Part shown: positions 1 to 6,410 of the stretch, in pieces
Numbering within the stretch: the stretch's first letter is position 1
Layout of the letters: each line of letters opens with the position of its first letter
NCBI GenBank assembly: GCA_025362535.1
Contig: JANYGE010000303.1
Span: 1-7,743 of the forward strand
DNA: 7,743 bases
Origin: Hyphomicrobiales bacterium
GTDB lineage: Bacteria > Pseudomonadota > Alphaproteobacteria > Rhizobiales > Aestuariivirgaceae
Reading direction: 5' to 3'
Made by a program: the position numbers and the translations under genes
Notes under the pieces: model-generated
Seen by the model: only the letters and a program-made list of their open reading frames with translations
Databases searched by the model: none
What the model was told of the DNA's origin: nothing

Positions 1-525
1 ATAAGCGAGAATGGCGAAGTGCTGTGGCCACAGGCACATCAGCACAAAGCAGGTGACGGTCTCTGACCCTTCAGCCAGCCCGCCCAAATAATAGAATGCT
101 TTCGATGGATAGGTCGTGCTCTTATCGCCGCGCTTTTCGGCGATGATGGCATAGGCCAAGAAGCTGGTTCCGGTTCCGATGAAGGCCGCGAGTAAAACGG
201 CAGCAGCAAGAGGATCAATGGTGGCAAAGGCCAGCGGCACGGCAGCGTAAAACAGAAAATCGAGGCTGATATCGAAAAATGCACCACGGTCAGTGGGGGT
301 GCTCTGGCGCGCCACGGCACCATCAAGACCGTCAAGCAAGCGCCCCAGCAGCAGCGGAACGAGGGCACTGTGGTAAAGGCCCAAGGCAATCATGATGGCT
401 GACATCATACCAAGCGCAAATGCCACAAGAGTCACTTGGTCAGCCGTATAGCCCGCAAGGTGAATGCGGCGCGCCACTGCATCTACGGCTGGCTTGCTCA
501 GTTCAAGTGCTATGCGATCAAACAT
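1..525 (-). CDS. ynjF: CDP-alcohol phosphatidyltransferase, YnjF-like (partial, 3' end outside window)
   Basis: Integral membrane enzyme expected to transfer a phosphatidyl group (or similar) from a CDP-activated lipid to an alcohol; acceptor unknown. The 175 codons from ATG at 525 run open to the left edge, so the C-terminus is missing; E. coli YnjF is about 206 residues as I recall, leaving some 30 outside. The family signature is intact: D65, D68-G69, A72-R73, G81, D85 and D89, the four aspartates that bind metal and substrate. The AR-to-G spacing is seven residues rather than the usual eight, which also fits my memory of YnjF, as does the segment DISLDFLFYA after the motif. Hydrophobic stretches flank the motif. 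The start overlaps the 3' end of the upstream ATPase gene by 8 nt (ATGTTTGA), indicating coupled translation as the last visible gene of the transport operon. Family call is firm; substrate is not known. Confidence 0.92.
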   Translation of the reverse strand, partial: MFDRIALELSKPAVDAVARRIHLAGYTADQVTLVAFALGMMSAIMIALGLYHSALVPLLLGRLLDGLDGAVARQSTPTDRGAFFDISLDFLFYAAVPLAFATIDPLAAAVLLAAFIGTGTSFLAYAIIAEKRGDKSTTYPSKAFYYLGGLAEGSETVTCFVLMCLWPQHFAILAY

Positions 526-1138
526 AGATCACCCGCCCGCCTGTCGGCACATCTTCCGGATCATGCGTCACCAAGAGTGTTGGAATGTTACGCTCCTGCA
601 AATGCGAATAGGTATACTCACGAATGGTGCTGCGCAGCGTTTTGTCTAATTTGCTAAATGGTTCATCGAGCAACATTGCATCCGGCTTCGCAAGCAGAGC
701 CCGCATCAAGGCCACGCGTGACCTTTGCCCTCCTGATAAGGTGTGTGGTTCACGGTTTTCGAAGCCTTCAAGTTCAAGATGCTGCAGTGCCATTTTCAGC
801 ATGGCTTGGCGCTCAATCTTGGGGCCGCGCGCCATGCCAAATAAAAGATTCTCGCCGACAGTGAGATGCGGAAATAAAAGATCATCTTGAAAGAGGCGAC
901 CAATGCGGCGGCTTTCCGGCGGGATGCGGGTTAAATCACGCCCCTGCAAAATAACCAGGCCAACCGCATAGAGGGGCTCTGGTAGGTCGCCTGCCACCGC
1001 CGAGAGCAGCGAAGTTTTGCCACTGCCGCTCGCCCCCATCACAGTTACAATTTCGCCCTGGGCCACGGTTAAAGAGAGTGGCTCGAAAATGCGGCTGTCA
1101 CCGAGATAGACAGATAGTTTTTCTAAAACCAAACTCAT
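518..1138 (-). CDS. ynjD: ABC transporter ATP-binding protein, YnjD-like
   Basis: Cytoplasmic ATPase that would power the permease encoded just upstream. The 206-residue protein has a complete ABC domain: Walker A GASGSGKT (35-42), Q-loop Q84, signature LSGGQ (134-138), Walker B MLLDEP (155-160) followed by the D-loop around SKLD (162-165), and the switch histidine H192 in VTHD. Nothing follows the core domain, so there is no regulatory C-terminal domain of the MalK or FbpC kind. E. coli YnjD has about 217 residues and a similar DEPFSKLD and VTHD-x-x-DVP end. The ATG at 1138 was chosen because it overlaps the permease stop by 4 nt (ATGA) and begins directly with the first beta-strand; the reading frame is open further upstream, but that part is a shadow of the permease gene. 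Transport family clear, substrate unknown. Confidence 0.93.
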   Translation of the reverse strand: MSLVLEKLSVYLGDSRIFEPLSLTVAQGEIVTVMGASGSGKTSLLSAVAGDLPEPLYAVGLVILQGRDLTRIPPESRRIGRLFQDDLLFPHLTVGENLLFGMARGPKIERQAMLKMALQHLELEGFENREPHTLSGGQRSRVALMRALLAKPDAMLLDEPFSKLDKTLRSTIREYTYSHLQERNIPTLLVTHDPEDVPTGGRVIYV

Positions 1139-2874
1139 GCGGTACTCCAGCGGCTCTTGCCGAAGTGAGCTGCTGCGATGAAGGCCAGCAAAGGTGGGGC
1201 CATCAGGAGCAACGCAAAGGCTGCGGTAAGAGGGCGATTGGTTCCAGAGGTGAGCGTGACTGCCTCCATGGGCAAAGTTGAATAACGGCCCGCTGCAATA
1301 AGCTGGGCTGGTACATATTGACCAAAACTCACAGCAAAGCCAATGGCACTGGCGGCCAAAAGGGGAGCCTTGAGCAGCGGAAATTTTATCGTCCAGAGAA
1401 ATTTCGGAACGCTGCACAGCAGCCCTGAAGCAGATGCGCGCCAGCGTGGATCAAAGCTACGGTAAGGGGCTGCCAGCACAATAAACATATAAGCGGTGAC
1501 TGGGATAAGATGGGCGAGAAACAGCCCTGTAGCTGTGCCTGTGAGATTGAGAAGCAGGAAGGCGCGGTATTGTCCCAGCGTAAGCAAGATCGCGGGAAGG
1601 CCCAAAGCGCTGGCGCTGAGCAGCAAGATCAATTTATCACGGCGCTGCGGCTGGCTCTCCAGCCATGCGATAATTATGGCGATGGCTGTTGCGGTGGTTG
1701 CACCTGCAACGAGAAGGCTGGTGATGAGTGCGGATGGATTGCTCCACACCCGCAACCATGCAGCCATGCTGAGAGTTTGCGGCCATAGCTGTGGAAATGG
1801 CCAAAGGATTGCAAAGGAGAGGAGAATGAGAGTTGCAGTGACGAGGAGGTAGAGCAAGAGGACCTTAGAAAATAGAAATCGAGCAAGAAGAGACCTCATC
1901 CGGCCCTTCGGGCCACCTTCTCCACTCGTGTGGAGAAGGGTGAAGTTATGCACTCCCCTTAAAAGTTCTGCCCTTCTCCACGAAGTGGAGAAGGGGCCCG
2001 AAGGGCGGATGATGTCCCTAGCTGTAGGTCCCGTCATCAACCATTCGCGCTTCATCGCAAATGCCTTAACAAGACCCCACACCAGCACTGCAACACCCGC
2101 AACCGCGAGCGATAAGAAAACCGCACCTGCGGCACCACGCGCATTGTATAGAATATCGGCATCATTGATATCGGCCCACACTATAGTGGCGAAGGGGGGT
2201 GGTTGGGTGGGGCCAATCACCAAAGCCATATCGACAACGGTTGCAGCATAGGTAAAGACCACGAGCAGGGGCCAAATGAGTTTTGGCAAAATCTGTGGCA
2301 GAAAAATCCGCAGCCAGATTGATTTCATATCATGGCCCAAACTCACTGCGGCGGCGCGTTGACCGGCAAAATTTCGCTGCACATCTTCGCGGTTGAGAAT
2401 GCTCACCAAGATCCACATGAGAAATGGGGTTTCCTTGATCACCAAGCTTGCAACCAGTGCGAGGCCGTAGGGATCATGTGTGCTGATCCAATTGGGGGGT
2501 GTTTGCCAACCCGTGAACATGGCAACCCCGCGCGCAATAAACCCACTCGGCATAATGAGAAAGGCAAGGCCAATGGCCATGGCCAGATGCGGCACCGCAA
2601 GCATGGCACCGACTTGTGACGGAATTCGTGGCCACCATTTGGTTTGATAAAGACCAGATACAATGAGCAGAGCCGCAAGCACCGAGAGGCTGGCACTCAC
2701 AAGGCCCGTGATCAGCGAGAGCTGCAAACCTGACCACAGCTGCGGATGGATAAAAAGTGCGGCCCAGCCAGCAAGGTCGAAGATGCTACGCGCTGCAAAA
2801 AAGAAACTGGCGATAAGTGGAAAAACGAAAAGCAACATCAAGGGCAAAGCCAATGTGTCTCTTCTCGTTTTCAT
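1135..2874 (-). CDS. ynjC: ABC transporter permease, fused two-module YnjC-like protein with in-frame repeat insertion
   Basis: Inner-membrane channel of the YnjBCD-type importer. At 579 residues it is a tandem fusion of two binding-protein-dependent permease modules. The first module has an EAA-like cytoplasmic loop at about 173-197 (AAAVSLG followed by FLPQILP); the second has a degenerate one at about 480-505 (ASASGLL followed by FPLLKAP). Each lies among several hydrophobic segments. E. coli YnjC is about 511 residues as I recall; some 42 of the extra residues (about 287-328) come from a palindromic repeat at 1892-2016 lying in the linker between the modules. That linker is predicted cytoplasmic and is rich in Arg and Lys. 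Start: ATG at 2874 lies 2 nt after the binding-protein stop and gives MKTRRD before the first membrane segment. An ATG at 2904 is also open, adding ten residues and a 28-nt overlap; neither has a strong ribosome-binding site. The stop overlaps the ATPase start. Confidence 0.9.
   Translation of the reverse strand: MKTRRDTLALPLMLLFVFPLIASFFFAARSIFDLAGWAALFIHPQLWSGLQLSLITGLVSASLSVLAALLIVSGLYQTKWWPRIPSQVGAMLAVPHLAMAIGLAFLIMPSGFIARGVAMFTGWQTPPNWISTHDPYGLALVASLVIKETPFLMWILVSILNREDVQRNFAGQRAAAVSLGHDMKSIWLRIFLPQILPKLIWPLLVVFTYAATVVDMALVIGPTQPPPFATIVWADINDADILYNARGAAGAVFLSLAVAGVAVLVWGLVKAFAMKREWLMTGPTARDIIRPSGPFSTSWRRAELLRGVHNFTLLHTSGEGGPKGRMRSLLARFLFSKVLLLYLLVTATLILLSFAILWPFPQLWPQTLSMAAWLRVWSNPSALITSLLVAGATTATAIAIIIAWLESQPQRRDKLILLLSASALGLPAILLTLGQYRAFLLLNLTGTATGLFLAHLIPVTAYMFIVLAAPYRSFDPRWRASASGLLCSVPKFLWTIKFPLLKAPLLAASAIGFAVSFGQYVPAQLIAAGRYSTLPMEAVTLTSGTNRPLTAAFALLLMAPPLLAFIAAAHFGKSRWSTA
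1892..2016. repeat. Composite palindromic repeat element inserted in frame within ynjC
   Basis: A large imperfect inverted repeat. The left arm (1892-1940) contains GACCTCATCC, a small hairpin GGCCC-TTC-GGGCC (1902-1914) and a hairpin with 10-bp stem CCTTCTCCAC / GTGGAGAAGG (1916-1925 with 1930-1939, loop TCGT). The right arm (1971-2016) is its mirror: an 11-bp stem CCCTTCTCCAC / GTGGAGAAGGG (1971-1981 with 1985-1995, loop GAA), a hairpin GCCC-GAA-GGGC (1996-2006), then GGATGATGTC. The arms are separated by about 30 bases (1941-1970) and could also pair with each other along nearly their whole length. The sequence resembles dispersed palindromic repeats of Rhizobiales. It has no transposase and is too short to move by itself. 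On the ynjC strand it is free of stop codons and encodes roughly 42 residues rich in Gly, Arg and Ser. I saw no convincing target-site duplication. Confidence 0.85.
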
Positions 2875-2876
2875 TC

Positions 2877-4070
2877 TCAACCGTTGCCAAAGTGAGATAG
2901 CCATGTCGATTCAATCAGCGCCACAAAGCTGGCATGGGGTTCCAGAATGGCGGGGCCGGGGATGGATACGCTTCCTGGGGCTGGGGCTGCCGTAAATAAC
3001 TTCGCATCCTCAGCGGATAATTTTGTCACATCCAACACGGTAGGATCGCCCCAAATTTTCAAATCATTCTTGCGCGCTTGGGCTTCAGCCGAGAGCAGGA
3101 AATTTGCCACAACCTGTGCGCCAGCTTTGGCTTTTGCATTGCTTGGAATTGCCACAAAATGCGTGTTGCCAATGGTGCCGCCTGCATGTTGCCAAGCAAT
3201 TGTGGATTTGGGCAAAGTGCCAGCGGCCACCAGATTTGCAGGTTCATTCGGATTGAAGGTGAGGCCGATCAGCAATTCACCATCGGCCACCATCTGTGTG
3301 ACTTCGCTTTGCGATTTTGGATATTGCTTGCCTTCGCGCCAGAGGACCGGGCGGATTTCATCGAGGAAGGCCAGGCATGGTTTTGCCAGTTCGGCAAAAG
3401 CTGCCGCATCAATAGGCTTGGCAAAAACGCTGCGATCTGGTGTCACCTCAATCAACACCTGTTTCAAAAATGTGGTGCCATGAAAATCAGGCGGTGCAGG
3501 ATAAGTCACCCGGCCCGGATTGGCTTTGGCGAAGGCAGCCAGCTCAATCATGCTTTTCGGTGGAGCAGAAATTTTTGCGCCATCCCCAAAGAATGTAAAC
3601 TGCGCCATGCCCCATGGGCTTTCTAAGCCTTCTGTCGCTTCGGTAAAATCGTGCTGGGTGGTGGGCTTGCCCTTGGTATCCACCAAAGCGAAATTAGGCA
3701 GCGTCTCGGCGAAGGGACCAAATAAAAGTTTTTCAGTTTTCATGGCGTGGAAATTTTCGCCATTGATCCATACCAGATCAACCGAACCATCTTTTTTGCC
3801 AACCTTCACTTCATCGCGCACGCGTTTCACCACTTCGGCTGTATCGGTGATTTTCACATGGTTCAAGGTCACGCCATAGCGGGTCTTCACTTGCTCGCCC
3901 GCCCAAGCAATATAGGCATTGATATTATCGGCCCCAGCCCAAGCGTTGAAAAACACCTCTTGGCCCTTGGCCTCGGCTGTAAGGACGCTCCAATCCGCCG
4001 CTTTAGCGCTGCCTGCTATGAACGGTGCAAAGGCAGTAAGCTTAAGCAGAGCGCGGCGGGTGATGATCAT
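2877..4070 (-). CDS. ynjB: ABC transporter solute-binding protein, YnjB-like, with Tat-type signal peptide
   Basis: Periplasmic receptor that would deliver an unknown solute to the permease encoded next. The 397-residue length is close to E. coli YnjB (about 388 as I recall). The N-terminus MIITRRALLK followed by a hydrophobic stretch and AKA (22-24) before ADW reads as a cleaved signal peptide with twin arginines at 5 and 6, suggesting Tat export. The mature start (VFFNAWAGADNINAYIAW, then a TRYGV-x-L segment) matches the beginning of the YnjB family. It lacks a lipobox, so it should be soluble in the periplasm. ATG at 4070 is the only sensible start given the signal peptide; AAGGA lies about 11 nt upstream, a somewhat long spacing. 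It is the first gene of the transport operon; its stop lies 2 nt before the chosen permease start. Low sequence conservation in binding proteins means the ligand cannot be read from the sequence. Confidence 0.92.
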   Translation of the reverse strand: MIITRRALLKLTAFAPFIAGSAKAADWSVLTAEAKGQEVFFNAWAGADNINAYIAWAGEQVKTRYGVTLNHVKITDTAEVVKRVRDEVKVGKKDGSVDLVWINGENFHAMKTEKLLFGPFAETLPNFALVDTKGKPTTQHDFTEATEGLESPWGMAQFTFFGDGAKISAPPKSMIELAAFAKANPGRVTYPAPPDFHGTTFLKQVLIEVTPDRSVFAKPIDAAAFAELAKPCLAFLDEIRPVLWREGKQYPKSQSEVTQMVADGELLIGLTFNPNEPANLVAAGTLPKSTIAWQHAGGTIGNTHFVAIPSNAKAKAGAQVVANFLLSAEAQARKNDLKIWGDPTVLDVTKLSAEDAKLFTAAPAPGSVSIPGPAILEPHASFVALIESTWLSHFGNG

Positions 4071-4139
4071 GAATGGTGGTTTCCTTTGAGATTTGTTTTA
4101 GCGTGAGCCTTGTGTGGCGCAAATGACAGGTTGTTCATA

Positions 4140-4161
4140 TTGATCAGATTCTTGTGATCAA
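4140..4161. promoter_or_regulatory. Inverted repeat in the nudK-ynjB intergenic region (possible operator or weak terminator)
   Basis: TTGATCA (4140-4146) and TGATCAA (4155-4161) form a perfect 7-bp inverted repeat with an 8-base spacer. It covers the nudK stop codon and lies about 70 bases upstream of the ynjB start. No T-run follows on the minus strand, so it is a poor intrinsic terminator. A role as an operator for the ynj operon is possible but unproven. I could not identify a convincing -35/-10 pair in the remaining gap (4071-4139). Confidence 0.3.
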
Positions 4162-4736
4162 ACGTGAACGTTCAAAATAGCATGCTGCAACAGAATAATG
4201 GTTTTGGCATCCATAATGCCACCACTGGCAATCAAGCCATAAGCGTCTTGCAAAGGCATTTCGATCACTTCGATGTCTTCATGTTCAGCATCCAAGCCAC
4301 CGCCCGGATTAACACGGTCGCCCACATGATAATCCGCGATAAAGAGGCTGATTTTTTCTGACACTGCACCTGGACTGGAAAAACAATCGCACAGATGTTT
4401 GATATTATGCACATTGGTGCCCAGTTCTTCGAAAGCTTCGCGCCTGGCGCAGCCGACCGGATCATCAGCGTCGAGGAGGCCAGCGCAGGCCTCAATCAGC
4501 CAGCCTTGATGGCCGGTAAAGGCCGCCCCTGCCCGCCACTGGCGCACCAGCAGCACCATGCCGCGCTGCTTATCGATGGGCAAAATTGCGGCACCATGGC
4601 CATGATCAGCCACTTCACGGTCAAGCTCCACCTGGGTGCCATTGCGCAAACGGGCATCCACTTTGATCTGCCACAGGCTGGACCAGCCCTTGGCCATCAG
4701 GTTCCGTGTTGTAATTTTATAGGTTCCAATGCTCAT
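4158..4736 (-). CDS. nudK: Nudix hydrolase of the GDP-mannose pyrophosphatase (NudK) type
   Basis: Cytosolic Mg-dependent hydrolase expected to split a nucleoside diphosphate sugar, in E. coli NudK GDP-mannose to GMP and mannose-1-phosphate. The protein has 192 residues, against 191 for E. coli NudK as I recall. The Nudix box lies at 86-106 with catalytic R99, E100, E103 and E104. It is one residue shorter than the textbook box between the leading G86 and the RE pair, which is the form I recall in NudK (CAGLLDNDEPE in E. coli, CAGLLDADDPV here). The later segments SPGAVSE (121-127), GGGLDAEHEDIEV (145-157) and DAKTIILL (176-183) also match that subfamily. ATG at 4736 has a good ribosome-binding site (GGGAGG, 3 nt before the ATG). 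The gene precedes the ynj operon by 87 bases on the same strand and could be cotranscribed. ADP-ribose or another sugar nucleotide remains a possible substrate. Confidence 0.88.
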   Translation of the reverse strand: MSIGTYKITTRNLMAKGWSSLWQIKVDARLRNGTQVELDREVADHGHGAAILPIDKQRGMVLLVRQWRAGAAFTGHQGWLIEACAGLLDADDPVGCARREAFEELGTNVHNIKHLCDCFSSPGAVSEKISLFIADYHVGDRVNPGGGLDAEHEDIEVIEMPLQDAYGLIASGGIMDAKTIILLQHAILNVHV

Positions 4737-4761
4737 GCCCCTCCCTAGCCTGAGCGTCTTG

Positions 4762-4806
4762 TTGACACAATATTAACCTTGACTTGTCAGTCATTGGATA
4801 GGCTTA
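4762..4806 (+). promoter_or_regulatory. Candidate promoter for the SH3-domain gene (weak)
   Basis: In the 73-base gap between the divergent nudK and SH3 genes there are two -35-like hexamers, TTGACA (4762-4767) and CTTGAC (4778-4783), the latter in the form favoured by alphaproteobacterial housekeeping promoters. Neither has a good -10 at 16-18 bases (TTGTCA or TGTCAG for the first, GGCTTA for the second). A small inverted repeat TGAC-TT-GTCA (4780-4789) overlaps the second. Transcription has to start somewhere here, but the exact elements are uncertain. Confidence 0.25.
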
Positions 4807-4809
4807 GGA

Positions 4810-5430
4810 ATGTTGGGAATAGGTTTAGGAAAGTTAGACGTGGCACGGCAGGGCAGAACCAAGCAAAATCTAGCAACCGTGATTGTGGTGATGGCTTGCC
4901 TTGGCTTGGCGGCAGGGGTTGCATGGTCTTTCATCGGAAAAATTGGGCGGGTGCAGAGCAATACGGAGGGCAAAGCCGATGTGGCGGCCCAGCAGCTTGG
5001 CGCTTCTGGTTTGCCGATCCCGCGCTTTGTAAGTTTGAAGGCCGAGAAAGTGAATGTGCGCAAAGGCCCATCGAGCGATCATCCGGTGGCTTGGGTGTTC
5101 CAGAGCAAGGGTCTTCCGGTCGAAATTATTGCCGAATTTGAAACCTGGCGGCGGGTGCGCGACAGTGATGGCGCGGAAGGCTGGATTTTACAAAATATGC
5201 TCAGCGGCAAACGCAATGTGCTGATTGCCCCATGGCGCAAAGAACAACTCACCGCACTCCACACGAGTGCCTCCAGCCAGAGCGGTTTGACGGCAAATCT
5301 TGCCAGTGGTGCGATGGGCGAAATTAGATCCTGCGATGGCACATGGTGTGAAGTCTCGATTAGCGGTTATTCCGGCTATGTCGAACAATCTATGCTGTGG
5401 GGTGCTTATCCGGGTGAGGTTGTCAATTAA
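4810..5430 (+). CDS. Membrane-anchored or exported protein with two bacterial SH3-like domains
   Basis: Envelope protein of unknown function, 206 residues. A basic N-terminus (ARQGRTKQN, 12-20) precedes one hydrophobic segment (about 21-42) that is either a membrane anchor or an uncleaved signal; no clear cleavage site is visible. A polar linker leads to a first SH3-like domain (about 74-138, with VNVRKGPSSDHPVAW and GAEGWI) and a second (about 147-200, with CDGTWCEV, C175 and C180, then GYVEQSMLWGAYPGE). The ending LWG-x-YPGE is typical of the SH3 proteins (COG3807 type) frequent in Rhizobiales. Such domains often bind peptidoglycan or proteins; here that is inference. Start uncertain: ATG 4810 has only a weak AGG 7 nt upstream, while GTG 4840 has AGGA 9 nt upstream and would give MARQGRTKQN. 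It is divergent from nudK and 69 bases upstream of the porin gene on the same strand. Confidence 0.88.
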   Translation: MLGIGLGKLDVARQGRTKQNLATVIVVMACLGLAAGVAWSFIGKIGRVQSNTEGKADVAAQQLGASGLPIPRFVSLKAEKVNVRKGPSSDHPVAWVFQSKGLPVEIIAEFETWRRVRDSDGAEGWILQNMLSGKRNVLIAPWRKEQLTALHTSASSQSGLTANLASGAMGEIRSCDGTWCEVSISGYSGYVEQSMLWGAYPGEVVN

Positions 5431-5499
5431 GGCCGTTGCCTGTGCGTTTGAGTTAACCTAGAGTTCCAATGTGCAAATCAGTTATGCTGGAGACGCGAA

Positions 5500-6342
5500 A
5501 TGTTAAAGAAGAGCTTGGTCCTGCTGTCAGTTCTGTGCAGCTCTACAGTTTGTTCGACCGTGGGTTTTGCCGGAGACGCCGCCGTCTTTGACATGGGTTA
5601 TGAACTCACTGCAAAATCTGATTACATGGATAGTGGCCTTACCAATTCAGATCACAAGCCATCTGTATCTCTGACACTTTCGCCCAGCTACGGGATTTTC
5701 TATGGCACGATTTATGGTGCCAATATTGATTATGGTGTTCCTGATCCAAAGCTGGAAACCAAATTTGCTGTGGGAGCAACGCCAGTGTTTGGCCCGCTTG
5801 CCGTCGATTTCAATCTTGCCCGCCGCATCAAGTTTGATGATCCAACTGCTGATCGCTGGTTGCCTTATGTCACCGGCACCTACACATTCAATGATAATTT
5901 CAATGTGTCTTTGGGGGCTGGCGATTATCTTTATGATGATCCGTCAAAAGTTGATTATTACGAAATTTATGCTGGTGCCACTGTAACGCTGACACAAGGT
6001 GCTACATTTGTTGCTGAATATTATCTGGAGCCAGATTCTGATGGTGCCAATAATTCATATCAGGAATTCATCGGCACAGTCACGGTTCCATTTGCCGAAA
6101 AATTCGAAGCCTCTGCCAAGCTGGGCTATGAGGCCTATGAAGATGATATCTCAACACCCTCCTATGCGTGGTATGAGCTGGGTGCCAAATATAAGTTCAA
6201 TGATCATGTGGCCGTAGGCGTTGCTTATCACGGCAACAATCTCTCCAGCACCGATTGCCCCTCACAAGCCTATACTGACTGTGACAGCAGCGTGTTTGCC
6301 ACACTCACCGTCAAGGGCAATTTGAGCGACATTAAGAAATAA
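5500..6342 (+). CDS. TorF-like putative outer-membrane porin
   Basis: Predicted outer-membrane beta-barrel protein of 280 residues. The N-terminus has two lysines, a hydrophobic core and a probable signal peptidase I site after A24 (GFA before GDA). The mature part alternates polar and hydrophobic residues, is rich in Tyr, Gly and Asp, and starts with GYELTAKSDYMDSGLTNSD-type sequence, like the opening strand and turn of the TorF/TIGR02001 family (typically SDY-x-x-x-G-x-[ST]). Turns such as FNDNF (130-134) and KFNDH (232-236) recur before strands, a barrel feature. C253 and C261 could form a disulfide in a late loop. The C-terminus (LSDIKK) lacks the terminal aromatic residue common in barrel proteins. 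The ribosome-binding site GGAGA (5489-5493) supports ATG 5500. The coding sequence is richer in A and T than its neighbours, as is common in porins. Transported solute unknown; family call fairly good. Confidence 0.78.
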   Translation: MLKKSLVLLSVLCSSTVCSTVGFAGDAAVFDMGYELTAKSDYMDSGLTNSDHKPSVSLTLSPSYGIFYGTIYGANIDYGVPDPKLETKFAVGATPVFGPLAVDFNLARRIKFDDPTADRWLPYVTGTYTFNDNFNVSLGAGDYLYDDPSKVDYYEIYAGATVTLTQGATFVAEYYLEPDSDGANNSYQEFIGTVTVPFAEKFEASAKLGYEAYEDDISTPSYAWYELGAKYKFNDHVAVGVAYHGNNLSSTDCPSQAYTDCDSSVFATLTVKGNLSDIKK

Positions 6343-6410
6343 GATCAATTGTCCGTTTCATCCACACATCTATTCTGACCTTTTATCCCCGGCCTGACCC
6401 GTGTAAAGAG

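Noticed and set aside
1139..1417. Extension of the ATPase frame upstream of 1138, giving a 299-residue protein
   Set aside because: The extra part is antisense-free but lies fully inside the permease gene in another frame and has no ABC-family sequence; the ATPase domain begins right after the ATG at 1138.
1892..2016. CRISPR array or insertion sequence at the repeat region
   Set aside because: There are only two arms, in inverted orientation, no regular spacers, and no transposase frame.
1928..2251. Plus-strand open frame across the repeat and the permease linker
   Set aside because: It is opposite a well-supported permease gene, begins inside the repeat element, and its translation has no recognisable domain.
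2947..3626. Two long plus-strand open frames opposite ynjB (178 and 182 codons)
   Set aside because: Both are shadows of the binding-protein gene; translations look like low-order antisense sequence and no ribosome-binding site stands out.
4071..4157. Riboswitch, for example a thiamin pyrophosphate type, upstream of the transport operon
   Set aside because: The gap is only 87 bases and shows neither the conserved TPP core nor another leader structure that I recognise.
4161..4172. Palindrome AACGT-GA-ACGTT near the 3' end of nudK
   Set aside because: It lies within coding sequence, is only 12 bases long, and reads naturally as the C-terminal residues of the hydrolase.
5500..5575. Lipoprotein signal in the porin-like protein because of cysteines at 13 and 18
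   Set aside because: Neither cysteine is preceded by a lipobox (V-L-C and T-V-C lack a small residue just before the Cys), while a normal signal peptidase I site follows at GFA.
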